Assembly: GCA_025355955.1 (NCBI GenBank)
Contig: JANXYP010000387.1
Location: forward strand, 1-38,790
From: Chloroflexota bacterium
GTDB lineage: Bacteria; Chloroflexota; Chloroflexia; QHBQ01
Reading direction: 5' to 3'
Length of the DNA: 38,790 nucleotides
The notes beneath the pieces are model-generated. The model made no database searches and had not been told where the DNA came from. It saw only the letters and a list, made by a program, of their open reading frames with translations. Position 1 is the stretch's first letter. Every line of letters begins with the position of its first letter. This document shows, piece by piece, positions 32,409-38,790 of the stretch. The position numbers were made by a program, and so were the translations under genes.

Positions 32409-33485
32409 ATGGTCAAGGCGGTGGCTGATTCAGGTTTGCAGGAGAGCGAGGTGCAAAGCCTGCTAGAGCAGGCAGCGACTACGGTCGAAGGACCTCTTGC
32501 CAACCTACGGCTGACCTACGAGGAGGCCAGGCGAACGCTGGAGCAAGCCGATGTGGAGCAGCGCCAGCTCGATCAGTTGCTCGAGGAACTGAACTATCAC
32601 CACCAATTTGCCGGGAGCGGTAAGATGAGCGTCGAGGACGACCCGCTAGCTCCCTATCTGGAAGGATTGATCCAGCGCGAGGGGCAACTGAGGCAGCGGG
32701 GTGAGCAGTTGCAGACCAGCCGCGATCGGCTGGGGCGGCTGTGTGGTAAGATGGAGATGCTGATCCGGCTGTTGGAAACCAGCGGCAGCTACCTGCTACG
32801 CAGTGAGGCGAGTGGTGCGGCGCTGGACGACCCGCTAGAGGCGGCGCTGCGTTTGCGACTGGTGCAGGGTCAGGAGAGTGAGCGGGCGCGGCTGGCCCGC
32901 GAGGTTCATGACGGCCCGGCGCAGATCCTGGCGCACATGGCGATGGGGCTGGAGTTCTGCGAACAACTGCTGCGCCATCAGCCCAAGAGCGTGCCGCATG
33001 AGTTGGCGAAGCTGCGCGGCAACGCCCGCGAGGGTCTGCGCGATATTCGTCGCTTTATCTTCAATCTGCGCCCACCTAGCCTGAGCGAATCCGGTCTGGT
33101 GCCAACTATACAGCGCTTCATTGACGACTTCCGCGAACAGTGCAACATGGATGTGCAGGTCAATGCTATCGAGCCGGGCAGCCTCAGCCCAGATGCCGAG
33201 CTAGCCGTGTTCCGCATTGTGCAGGAGAGCCTGCGTAACGTGCAGAAACATTCACAGGCAGCCCATGTGGTGGTGGACATTGCCCGCCAGCCCGATGGCA
33301 GCACGCTGATGACGATCAAGGATGATGGCAAGGGCTTCGATGCCAGCGCCAGCACCGAAGGCGCGGGACTGGTGAGTATGCGCGAACGGGCCGAGCTGAT
33401 CGGTGGCAAGCTCAATTTCAACAGCAGGCCAGGCTACGGCACCGGGCTAACCCTGCTCCTGCCGCCCGGCGTGAGTGATGAGTGA
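32409..33485 (+). CDS. cytoplasmic histidine kinase, DegS-like
   Basis: 358 aa, no membrane segment. The N-terminal third (about 1-150) is charged and heptad-like, a predicted coiled-coil sensor or dimerisation region as in DegS. HisKA_3 follows with AREVHDGPAQILAHM (His167), then HATPase_c with the N box IVQESLRNVQKHSQA and G1 IKDDGKGFD, and it ends GTGLTLLLP. All motifs are intact. The last residues (VSDE) and the stop codon are encoded by a heptanucleotide repeat, so the natural C-terminus may differ in relatives. The response regulator at 33602 follows and is the likely target. Confidence 0.9.
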   Translation: MVKAVADSGLQESEVQSLLEQAATTVEGPLANLRLTYEEARRTLEQADVEQRQLDQLLEELNYHHQFAGSGKMSVEDDPLAPYLEGLIQREGQLRQRGEQLQTSRDRLGRLCGKMEMLIRLLETSGSYLLRSEASGAALDDPLEAALRLRLVQGQESERARLAREVHDGPAQILAHMAMGLEFCEQLLRHQPKSVPHELAKLRGNAREGLRDIRRFIFNLRPPSLSESGLVPTIQRFIDDFREQCNMDVQVNAIEPGSLSPDAELAVFRIVQESLRNVQKHSQAAHVVVDIARQPDGSTLMTIKDDGKGFDASASTEGAGLVSMRERAELIGGKLNFNSRPGYGTGLTLLLPPGVSDE

Positions 33486-33575
33486 TGAGTTGCGAGTTAA
33501 CGGCTTATAGGTCCGTACCCCATACCTCATTCCTTGTACCTCATGCCTTAATCTACAATCTACAATCTAAATCTA
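33474..33575. repeat. heptanucleotide arrays across a stop codon and before a start
   Basis: First array: GAGTGAT, GAGTGAT, GAGTTGC, GAGTTAA from 33474, covering the kinase stop codon at 33483-33485. Second array from 33515: CGTACCC, CATACCT, CATTCCT, TGTACCT, then (one base later) CATGCCT, TAATCTA, CAATCTA, CAATCTA. It ends about 27 bases before the regulator's start codon. Confidence 0.8.
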
Positions 33576-33601
33576 CAATTCTTATGGGGGAGCGTAAGCA
33601 T

Positions 33602-34297
33602 ATGACCGGCGAAAAGCATCGTATCATCATCGTGGACGACCACCCTATCTTTCGACAGGGGATACGCGCCATCCTCGATGCAACCAAGGACATCGAGGTG
33701 GTGGGTGAGGCGGCGGACGGCCAACGAGCCATCGCCCTTGCCGAGAGCCTTACCCCCGACATCATGCTGGTGGACATCAACCTGCCCGGCCTGAACGGGC
33801 TGGAGGTGACGCGGGTGGTCAAGCGTCGCCAGCCGCAGACCGCGATTATCATCCTCAGCGTGTACGAGGACGATGAGCAGTTGTTCAACAGCATCAAGGT
33901 GGGCGCGGCGCACTACTCGTCGAAGGACATCACCCCGGAGCAGCTGGTTTCGATTGTGCGGCTGGTAAGCCAGGGTCACTATCTGATTAACGAGAACGTC
34001 CTCAGTAAGCCGTTCGTCGCCAGTCGCGTGCTTAACCAGTTCCGCGAACTGGCAATGGTCGAAGAGGAAGGCGGTGCCATCTTTGCACCGCTAACTGGCC
34101 GCGAGGTGGAGATCCTCGACTGCATCGCCAGGGGCAAGAGCAACAAGCAAATCGCCCGCGACCTCAACATCAGCGACCAGACGGTGAAGAACCACATCAC
34201 CAGCATTCTGAAGAAGCTGCAGGTCAACGACCGCACCCAGGCAGTAGTCTACGCCTTCAAGCACGGTTGGATCAAGGTGCCGGAGATGGATAACTAG
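33602..34297 (+). CDS. NarL/LuxR-family response regulator
   Basis: 231 aa. The receiver domain has Asp12/Asp13, the phospho-acceptor Asp58 in IMLVDINLPGLNG, Ser in ILSVYED and Lys in SSKDITP. The C-terminal LuxR-type HTH (about 163-225) has LTGREVEILDCIARGKSNKQ, IARDLNISDQTVKNH and the closing LQVNDRTQAVVYA. The ATG at 33602 follows GGGGGAG at about ten bases; in-frame codons before it are repeat-derived and come from the heptad array. It is the likely output of one or both kinases upstream. The PIN-type toxin-antitoxin pair starts 13 bases after its stop and is probably on the same message. Confidence 0.93.
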   Translation: MTGEKHRIIIVDDHPIFRQGIRAILDATKDIEVVGEAADGQRAIALAESLTPDIMLVDINLPGLNGLEVTRVVKRRQPQTAIIILSVYEDDEQLFNSIKVGAAHYSSKDITPEQLVSIVRLVSQGHYLINENVLSKPFVASRVLNQFRELAMVEEEGGAIFAPLTGREVEILDCIARGKSNKQIARDLNISDQTVKNHITSILKKLQVNDRTQAVVYAFKHGWIKVPEMDN

Positions 34298-34310
34298 AAG
34301 GGCAGCAGTG

Positions 34311-34838
34311 ATGGTAGCGCAACGCAAGACGCGGCAGCAGGAAGGTACCGAGGAGACATACGAAGACGTGGTGAGGGCAATCCAAGCCCTGCCGCGAACG
34401 GTTATGCCTCGCCTGCTGCGCGAAATCGCCCAGGTAATGGAGCAGGATGCTGATCGCCCCGCTGCTGTGCAGAAGAGGAACAGCCATTTTCAGCAAGCTG
34501 CCTTGCACAAAGCGCTGGTGATCCTAACAATGCACAAACTAGACCATAATGACGATACCGATGAGGATACCCTGTTCAAGGCCCAGCGCATAATGCTAAA
34601 CGCGCTCAGAGACGGCAAGCTAAACGATGAGATTTTCGCCCGCGCAGATCGAGAGGCCGAACGGATATTGGTGGAGCAAGGCAAGCTAACTCCTGAGCAA
34701 ACGCTTTCGTTTAGTGATGACGAGCTGTCGCCGCTGGAGCGACGGTCGTTGACCCGACCCGATGAGGGGCTACCCATACCAACCGATGCGGATCTTGAGC
34801 GATGGAAAGATGAGTACCTGATGGAGAAGTATGGCTGA
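34311..34838 (+). CDS. probable antitoxin of the PIN-domain pair
   Basis: 175 aa, unrecognised on its own. It is named from position: its TGA overlaps the ATG of the PIN-domain gene (TGATG), the usual antitoxin-toxin order. A basic N-terminus (AQRKTRQQEG) is followed by helical stretches. An acidic middle (about 80-145, with ELSPLERRSLTRPDEGLPIP) leads to the short tail DADLERWKDEYLMEKYG, a plausible toxin-binding peptide. It is longer than typical VapB antitoxins (70-100 aa). AGAAGGG upstream serves the ATG at 34311. Confidence 0.65.
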   Translation: MVAQRKTRQQEGTEETYEDVVRAIQALPRTVMPRLLREIAQVMEQDADRPAAVQKRNSHFQQAALHKALVILTMHKLDHNDDTDEDTLFKAQRIMLNALRDGKLNDEIFARADREAERILVEQGKLTPEQTLSFSDDELSPLERRSLTRPDEGLPIPTDADLERWKDEYLMEKYG

Positions 34839-35278
34839 TGAATATCCTCTTCGATACCAATGTGCAACTAGATGTACTGCTAAAACGACAACCCAATTAC
34901 ACAGCCGCAGTTGCGCTGTCGAGAGCCAGCATTAGAGGACAAATAACTGGCTACATGGCTACCTTCGCCCTAACTACAGTTTTCTACACCTGCCAACGTC
35001 AATATCGGGCTAAGTTCGATAACAAGCAAGCAGCTAAATATGCACTGGATGATGTCTTGAGTTGTCTTGATCAATTCAAAATCTGCTCGGTCAGCCGCCA
35101 GACGCTGGAATCAGCAACGAAAATGCCAGGCCAAGACTTCGAGGACAATCTACAAATCGCCTGCGCGCTGGCCGAAGGGTTGGACGCGATCGTTACCAGC
35201 AACATTAAGGACTTTCGCGGCGCAGGCATCACCCTCTACACCCCTGCCCAACTGGTGAAGAAACTGAAGCTGCGCTGA
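34838..35278 (+). CDS. PIN-domain ribonuclease toxin (PIN_3 type)
   Basis: 146 aa, predicted RNA-cleaving toxin. The N-terminal strand ILFDTNVQLDVLL gives the first catalytic Asp6. The C-terminal acid cluster QDFEDNLQIACALAEGLD (Asp100, Glu102, Asp103, Asp116) and IVTSNIKDF complete the PIN fold. The middle signature ATFALTTVFYTCQR lacks the Glu of classical VapC and matches the PIN_3 subtype. It overlaps the antitoxin gene by one base. A shared bidirectional hairpin terminator follows 30 bases downstream. Confidence 0.88.
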   Translation: MNILFDTNVQLDVLLKRQPNYTAAVALSRASIRGQITGYMATFALTTVFYTCQRQYRAKFDNKQAAKYALDDVLSCLDQFKICSVSRQTLESATKMPGQDFEDNLQIACALAEGLDAIVTSNIKDFRGAGITLYTPAQLVKKLKLR

Positions 35279-35308
35279 CCAGCAGCAAAACGAAGCATCA
35301 AAAATGAA

Positions 35309-35330
35309 GGGGCGCACTGATGTGCGCCCC
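35309..35330. terminator. bidirectional terminator between the PIN gene and the epimerase gene
   Basis: GGGGCGCAC-TGAT-GTGCGCCCC, nine pairs. On the minus strand it is followed by TTCATTTTTGATG (good for the epimerase), on the plus strand by TCACTCATAC (weak). Confidence 0.75.
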
Positions 35331-35359
35331 TCACTCATACTTCGACCCTCATGCCTCGG

Positions 35360-36433
35360 CTAGAACACCCGCTTCAGCACACCAATTGCGCCCTGCTTCC
35401 AGGGGACGCGGTGGGTGACACCCGACTGGTTGGCAAACTGCTTCTCGTGTTCGATGTACCACTGCAGGTTGCGGATCAGCGCGTCCTGGTTGGAATACTT
35501 CGGCTTCCAGCCCAGTTGCTTCTCCGCCTTCTCGATCGAGACGAACGAGTCCTTGGAGGCGGTTTCATAGACCCACTTGTACAGCGGCGATACGTGTAGC
35601 ATCTCCAGGAAGCGCAGGCCGAGGATGGCCGGACCAGCAGGGAAGGGGATTATCTTCCTACCGTAACCCGCGTAGTCCAGCACTGCCTGGTAGTCTTTCT
35701 TCATGGTGGTGAACTCTTTAGCGCCGACGTTGAAGGTGTCGTTGGCCTGTTCGGTGGGCAGGGTCATGCACAGGTAGATGGCCTGGCAGAGGTCTTCGAC
35801 ATCGAGGAGCTGGTAGCGGTTCTTGCCGCTGCCGATCATGGGGAAATTGCGCTTATCCAGCGCCCAGTCGTAGAGCAACGCGAACACTCCTAGCCGCTCA
35901 GGGCCGACGAACGACTTGGGTCGGATAATCGGCACGATCATGCCTTTGGCACGGTATTCGAGGCAAACCATCTCCGCCTGGATCTTGGCCTGCCCGTAGG
36001 GGCCAACCCCCTCTAGCTTATCGGTTTCGTATAGTGGGTGGTGGTCGGGGATGCCGTAGACAGCGGTGGAGGAGATGTGGACAAAGCGCTTGACCCCATG
36101 CGCTAGCGCGGAGTCGAGCAGGGTGCGTGTACCCTCTACGTCGGTGGTGTAGATGTCCTGGGGGGTGTAGAGTGGCAACGCAGCGGCGGTATGTACCACA
36201 ATATCCACGCCCGCCATCACCTTGTCCACCGCCTTGCGGTCGCGGATGTCGCCCTTGACGATGGTGATCTTGCCCAGCATATCGGCATAATCATAGTCGG
36301 CAATATCAAGCGAGGTTGGGCTGTAGCCGCCCTGCTTCAGCAGGTAGCGTTCCAGGTTGATGGAGAGAAACCCGGCCCCGCCGCTGATTAGGACTTTCTG
36401 TTGCGTGTTTTCTGGTTGCTGCTGTTCAGGCAC
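35360..36433 (-). CDS. NAD-dependent epimerase/dehydratase (extended SDR)
   Basis: 357-aa Rossmann-fold enzyme of the nucleotide-sugar epimerase type. Gly-rich loop SGGAGFLS (17-24; the third Gly of GxxGxxG is Ser), acidic Asp64 in KGDIRD, and the catalytic set Ser121-Ser122-Thr123 with Tyr146-x3-Lys150 (YGQAK) are present. The C-terminal part (about 180-330), with IGSGKNRYQLLDVEDLCQAI, resembles UDP-glucose 4-epimerase-like or 3-beta-HSD-like reductases. The substrate is not determined; sugar-nucleotide or lipid-linked sugar is likely. It ends near the bidirectional terminator and precedes no clear operon partner. mreB lies 138 bases upstream, separated by hairpin repeats. Confidence 0.85.
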   Translation of the reverse strand: MPEQQQPENTQQKVLISGGAGFLSINLERYLLKQGGYSPTSLDIADYDYADMLGKITIVKGDIRDRKAVDKVMAGVDIVVHTAAALPLYTPQDIYTTDVEGTRTLLDSALAHGVKRFVHISSTAVYGIPDHHPLYETDKLEGVGPYGQAKIQAEMVCLEYRAKGMIVPIIRPKSFVGPERLGVFALLYDWALDKRNFPMIGSGKNRYQLLDVEDLCQAIYLCMTLPTEQANDTFNVGAKEFTTMKKDYQAVLDYAGYGRKIIPFPAGPAILGLRFLEMLHVSPLYKWVYETASKDSFVSIEKAEKQLGWKPKYSNQDALIRNLQWYIEHEKQFANQSGVTHRVPWKQGAIGVLKRVF

Positions 36434-36459
36434 TTGGTAATTTCCTTCTTTGCTTAGGC

Positions 36460-36563
36460 AAGGGCGCGATAAATCGCGCCCCTACGATTGGCTTTAGGTT
36501 TGTCGGGATACGCTAAATTGCGTTCCGTACTGGCCCACCCCAACCCCTCCCGGCGGGAGGGGG
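36460..36563. repeat. two hairpin repeats between mreB and the epimerase gene
   Basis: GGGCGCGAT-AA-ATCGCGCCC at about 36460-36482 (dispersed frame with AT-rich inner arms) and CCCCTCCCGGCGGGAGGGGG at about 36543-36563, nine bases from the mreB stop. The latter could end mreB transcripts, but no T run follows. Confidence 0.75.
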
Positions 36564-36571
36564 AATATTCA

Positions 36572-37585
36572 TTAGTCGTCGGATAGGCTGTCGCGCAGCT
36601 TTTCGATGTTTTCGAGCGCGATGCCGGTGCCGAGCGCGACGCACTGCAACGGCTTGTCGGCGATGTAGCATGGCACGCCAGTCACCTGGGTGAGCAGCTC
36701 ATTGATGTGGCGCAGTTGTGCGCCGCCGCCGGTCATGATCATGCCCTTGTCCACGATATCGGAGGCGAGTTCGGGTGGGGTTTGCTCCAGCACGGTGCGT
36801 ACCGCGCCGATAATCGCATCGAGCGGTTCGCTGATCGCCTCGGTGATTTCGTTGCTGCGTACCTGGATGGTGCGCGGCAGGCCCGCTACCTGGTCGCGGC
36901 CCCGCACCTCCATAGTCAGTTCCTTCTCCAACGGCAGGGCTGAACCAATCTGCATCTTGATGTCCTCGGCGGTGCGTTCGCCGATCATCAGGTTGTATTT
37001 GCGCTTGATGTAGGCGGTAATCGTCTCATCCAGCTTGTTGCCGCCCACGCGGATGCTGTTGCTGACCACAATGCCGTAGAGTGAGATAATCGCTACCTCA
37101 GTGGTGCCGCCGCCGATGTCTACGATCAGGTTGCCGCTGCTGTCAGCAATAGGCAGTTGCGCCCCCAGCGCGGCGGCCAGCGGTTCGCGGATCAGGTGTA
37201 CCTCGCGGGCGTGGGCCTTGAGCGCGGCATCGCGCACGGCGCGACGCTCCACACTGGTCACACCAGCGGGGATGCAGATCATCACTTCGGGCTTGGTCAG
37301 GTTGAAGTAGCGGCCACGGGCGCGGCCAATGAAGTGCTGCAGCATCGCCTCAGTTACCTGATAATCGGCGATTACCCCGTTCGCCATCGGTTTGATCACC
37401 TCGATGGTCTCCGGGGTGCGGCCCAGCATATCGTAGGCGCTCTTGCCCACCGCCTTCACCCGCCCGTCCTTGGTCGAGATCGCAACTACGGATGGCTCGT
37501 TTAGCACGATGCCTTTGCCGCGCACGAAGACAAGCACGTTGGCGGTGCCGAGATCAATGCCGATCTGAGGGGTTAGCCACGACAT
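36572..37585 (-). CDS. mreB: rod-shape actin MreB
   Basis: 337-aa bacterial actin that guides lateral wall synthesis. Phosphate 1 [17 protein letters not shown] (9-25), [10 protein letters not shown], phosphate 2 [14 protein letters not shown] (about 155-168) and the adenosine motif [13 protein letters not shown] (near 285) are all present, with normal length. mreC and mreD do not follow, since the next gene downstream is an unrelated epimerase, so the operon is split or this is one of several MreB copies. AGGAG sits upstream of the ATG at 37585. The transcript leader consists almost wholly of a heptanucleotide array. Confidence 0.95.
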   Translation of the reverse strand: MSWLTPQIGIDLGTANVLVFVRGKGIVLNEPSVVAISTKDGRVKAVGKSAYDMLGRTPETIEVIKPMANGVIADYQVTEAMLQHFIGRARGRYFNLTKPEVMICIPAGVTSVERRAVRDAALKAHAREVHLIREPLAAALGAQLPIADSSGNLIVDIGGGTTEVAIISLYGIVVSNSIRVGGNKLDETITAYIKRKYNLMIGERTAEDIKMQIGSALPLEKELTMEVRGRDQVAGLPRTIQVRSNEITEAISEPLDAIIGAVRTVLEQTPPELASDIVDKGMIMTGGGAQLRHINELLTQVTGVPCYIADKPLQCVALGTGIALENIEKLRDSLSDD

Positions 37586-37600
37586 GGGTACTCCTAGCTG

Positions 37601-37635
37601 AGATTGCAGGTTATAGATTGCCGATTGCCGATTAT
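37601..37635. repeat. heptanucleotide array in the mreB leader
   Basis: AGATTGC, AGGTTAT, AGATTGC, CGATTGC, CGATTAT in steps of seven. The last unit overlaps the -10 hexamer, so transcription should start inside the array. Confidence 0.75.
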
Positions 37636-37659
37636 ATACGATATACAGAAATTACGCAA
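37631..37659 (-). promoter_or_regulatory. promoter of mreB
   Basis: On the minus strand TTGCGT (37659-37654), 17-base spacer, TATAAT (37636-37631). The leader is about 40 bases. Confidence 0.8.
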
Positions 37660-37699
37660 TGTGGGTTGGCGGATTGGCAGGTTGGCGCGGGCTGATGCA

Positions 37700-37850
37700 A
37701 AGTCGGCCGCTTGGGCGGGATAAATCCCGCCCTACATGGCTTCGTGCTTGTAGGGGCGCGAATTCATTGCGCCCTGGCCGAGTTTACAACAGACTGGGCG
37801 GGTTGGGGCGGGCGGCAAAATCAGGCCGAACCGCAGTTCGCCCCTACGCC
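37700..37850. repeat. three dispersed hairpins between atpC and mreB
   Basis: GGCGGGAT-AA-ATCCCGCC near 37717, GTAGGGGCGCGAATTCATTG + CGCCCTGG near 37751 and GGCCGAACCGCAGTTCGCCC near 37824. They have different inner arms in the same outer frame. No gene seen in 37660-37886. Confidence 0.75.
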
Positions 37851-37886
37851 GTTAGCAGATCTTGAGGGACGCGCCTTGCTGCAAGG

Positions 37887-38324
37887 CTACTGGCTGTTAT
37901 CATTGGTGCTGAGACCGGGGCGATTGCGACGGCGGCGGGCGACATTGAGGGCGACCAGACTACGGCGCAGGGCCAGGTCGTTGATGAAGGCGGCATCGCC
38001 CGATACGCCCCGCGCTTTGTCATCCAGCGCCCGCTGGCGGGCCGCTTCAGCGGCGGCCACGTCAATATCCTCAGCCCGCACCGCAACATCGGCCAGGATG
38101 GTGACGCGATTGTTGGACACTTCGAGGAAGCCGCCACTGATAAGCAGGTGCTGCTCGTCCGCACCCTTCTTGACCTTGGCCTCGCCGGTTTGCAGCATGG
38201 TGAACAACGGCGCATGATGGGGCAGGATGCCGAGGCTGCCTTCCACGCCGGGGGCAACCACCATATCCACATCGTCGCTGTAAATAACGCTCTCGACGGT
38301 GATAATCTCAACGTGTAGTGGCAC
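37887..38324 (-). CDS. atpC: ATP synthase F1 epsilon subunit
   Basis: 145-aa rotor and regulatory subunit of F1. An N-terminal beta sandwich (1-85, PLHVEIITVESVIYSDDVD, GSLGILPHHAPLFTML and LLISGGFLEVSNNRVTILAD) is followed by the C-terminal helical hairpin (about 90-135) and a basic tail, all as expected. The GTG at 38324 is the start: AAGGGAG lies seven bases upstream, while the longer frame to 38351 has none and its first codons abut a heptad array. It is not preceded by atpD as in most bacteria. Upstream is an SLH gene on the same strand, so atpC is separated from the rest of the operon here. Confidence 0.93.
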   Translation of the reverse strand: MPLHVEIITVESVIYSDDVDMVVAPGVEGSLGILPHHAPLFTMLQTGEAKVKKGADEQHLLISGGFLEVSNNRVTILADVAVRAEDIDVAAAEAARQRALDDKARGVSGDAAFINDLALRRSLVALNVARRRRNRPGLSTNDNSQ

Positions 38325-38350
38325 TTGCGAACTCCCTTCGACAGCAGCCA

Positions 38351-38392
38351 AGTGAAAAGTTGAAAGTTGAAGGTTGAAAGTGGGACGAGTGA
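38351..38392. repeat. heptanucleotide array upstream of atpC
   Basis: AGTGAAA, AGTTGAA, AGTTGAA, GGTTGAA, AGTGGGA, CGAGTGA in steps of seven, ending 27 bases before the atpC start codon on the minus strand. Confidence 0.8.
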
Positions 38393-38429
38393 CGGTTCGC
38401 TCTTACTCAGTCTTCAGCCCTCAGTGCTT

Positions 38430-38636
38430 TGTAAACTAAGTTCTGATGTTCTCCCCTCCCGCCGGGAGGGGCAGGGGGTGGGTCTACATCGCGCTGCACG
38501 GACCCACTGGGCTGCCGGGCGGCGGTTCGACCAGCACTATCCACGCAGGGGTTGGGTCTACAGCGCGCTGCACGGACCCACCCCAACCCCTCCCGGCGGG
38601 AGGGGAAACTACGCCCCTCATCAAAACTTTGTTTAC
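38430..38636. mobile_element. 207-base inverted-repeat element with GTAAACWAAGTTYTGATG ends
   Basis: Left end from GTAAACTAAGTTCTGATG (38430) and right end reading CATCAAAACTTTGTTTAC are inverted copies. Each is next to a CCCCTCCC-GCC-GGGAGGGG palindrome (38452 and 38583). Between them the word CGCGCTGCACGGACCCA is repeated directly (about 38490 and 38563). A one-ended copy is at 2700-2767. No gene in 38325-38677. Confidence 0.7.
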
Positions 38637-38640
38637 GAGA

Positions 38641-38682
38641 CACTCATACCTCATACCTCATGCCTCGTGCCTCGTGCCTACG
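38641..38682. repeat. heptanucleotide array over an SLH gene stop codon
   Basis: CACTCAT, ACCTCAT, ACCTCAT, GCCTCGT, GCCTCGT, GCCTACG in steps of seven. The stop codon of the minus-strand SLH gene (38680-38678) lies in the last unit. Confidence 0.85.
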
Positions 38683-38790
38683 GGGTGGTAACCCCCTTGT
38701 AGACGATCTGACACATCTGGTCGCGCAGGATGTTCTGGTTGGGCAGGAAGATGCCACCGGGGTACCCGTTGATGACCCCCTTGTTGTGCG
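38678..38790 (-). CDS. S-layer-homology protein, C-terminal end only
   Basis: Partial gene cut by the window edge; 36 codons and the stop are visible. The translation reads HNKGVINGYPGGIFLPNQN followed by ILRDQMCQIVYKGVTTP. It matches the last SLH unit of the protein at 22156-23631 (HNGIINGYPNHTFLPNNN, then IRRDEMAQIVYEG), so it is almost certainly a second secreted SLH protein. It is too short for the usual open-frame lists. Confidence 0.85.
   Translation of the reverse strand, partial: HNKGVINGYPGGIFLPNQNILRDQMCQIVYKGVTTP

Noticed and set aside
36543-36563. Classical terminator for mreB
   Set aside because: The hairpin is a member of the CCCCTCCC palindrome family and no T run follows on the minus strand; kept only as a repeat.
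38367-38702. 111-codon plus-strand open frame near the right end
   Set aside because: Made of the inverted-repeat element and heptad array, and it overlaps the SLH gene end on the other strand.

Overview
The window looks like a chromosomal segment of a GC-rich member of the Chloroflexota (Chloroflexia-like). This is inferred from gene content and style, not from a database search: S-layer-homology (SLH) proteins with Pro/Thr linkers, a mannose-1-phosphate guanylyltransferase fused to a phosphohexomutase-like domain, paired NarL-type sensor kinases, a LexA-type GAAC-N4-GTTC operator, and intergenic regions packed with palindromic dispersed repeats. It is not a prophage or plasmid; core genes (polA, smc, mreB, atpC, hpt, SRP RNA) are spread among accessory genes.

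Layout. 1-2300: Tat-exported Rieske lipoprotein on an apparently leaderless mRNA, convergent with a type-2 glycerate kinase. 2300-3290: repeat cluster holding the SRP RNA gene (minus strand) with its own strong promoter. 3288-7861: polA and an MFS transporter with touching stop and start codons; polA carries repeat-derived DNA in its reading frame. 8121-9845: amphipathic-repeat membrane protein with a clean terminator. 10454-15637: unrecognised 543-aa protein and smc, whose stop codons abut. 16100-18600: LexA-controlled Rad52/ERF-like annealing protein, a DUF4145 protein, a small HTH protein and a DUF1801 protein. 18783-19386: MazF/PemK-type toxin-antitoxin pair, divergent from the sugar nucleotidyltransferase fusion. 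22156-24738: SLH protein and hpt. 24739-27502: tandem repeats, a GlsB-type membrane protein and a disordered protein pair joined by loss of a stop codon. 27521-29784: OmpR-type response regulator and sensor kinase with a predicted autoregulatory operator. 30334-35278: two NarL-type kinases, one NarL-type regulator and a PIN-domain toxin-antitoxin pair. 35360-38790 (minus strand): NAD-dependent epimerase, mreB, atpC and the 3' end of another SLH gene.

The most unusual content is non-coding. (i) A family of hairpins with a conserved outer frame (GTAGGGGCG...CGCCCTG) and covarying inner arms sits inside several different terminal-inverted-repeat elements. (ii) Unrelated heptanucleotide tandem repeats lie at gene boundaries: next to the starts of smc, a response regulator, mreB and atpC, over or beside three stop codons, and inside polA. 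(iii) The GAAC-N4-GTTC SOS-box pattern recurs in the centres of many dispersed hairpins. (iv) A recurrent TTGCGC-17-TAYAMT promoter type drives several genes. All identifications come from reading the sequence; no homology search was run.
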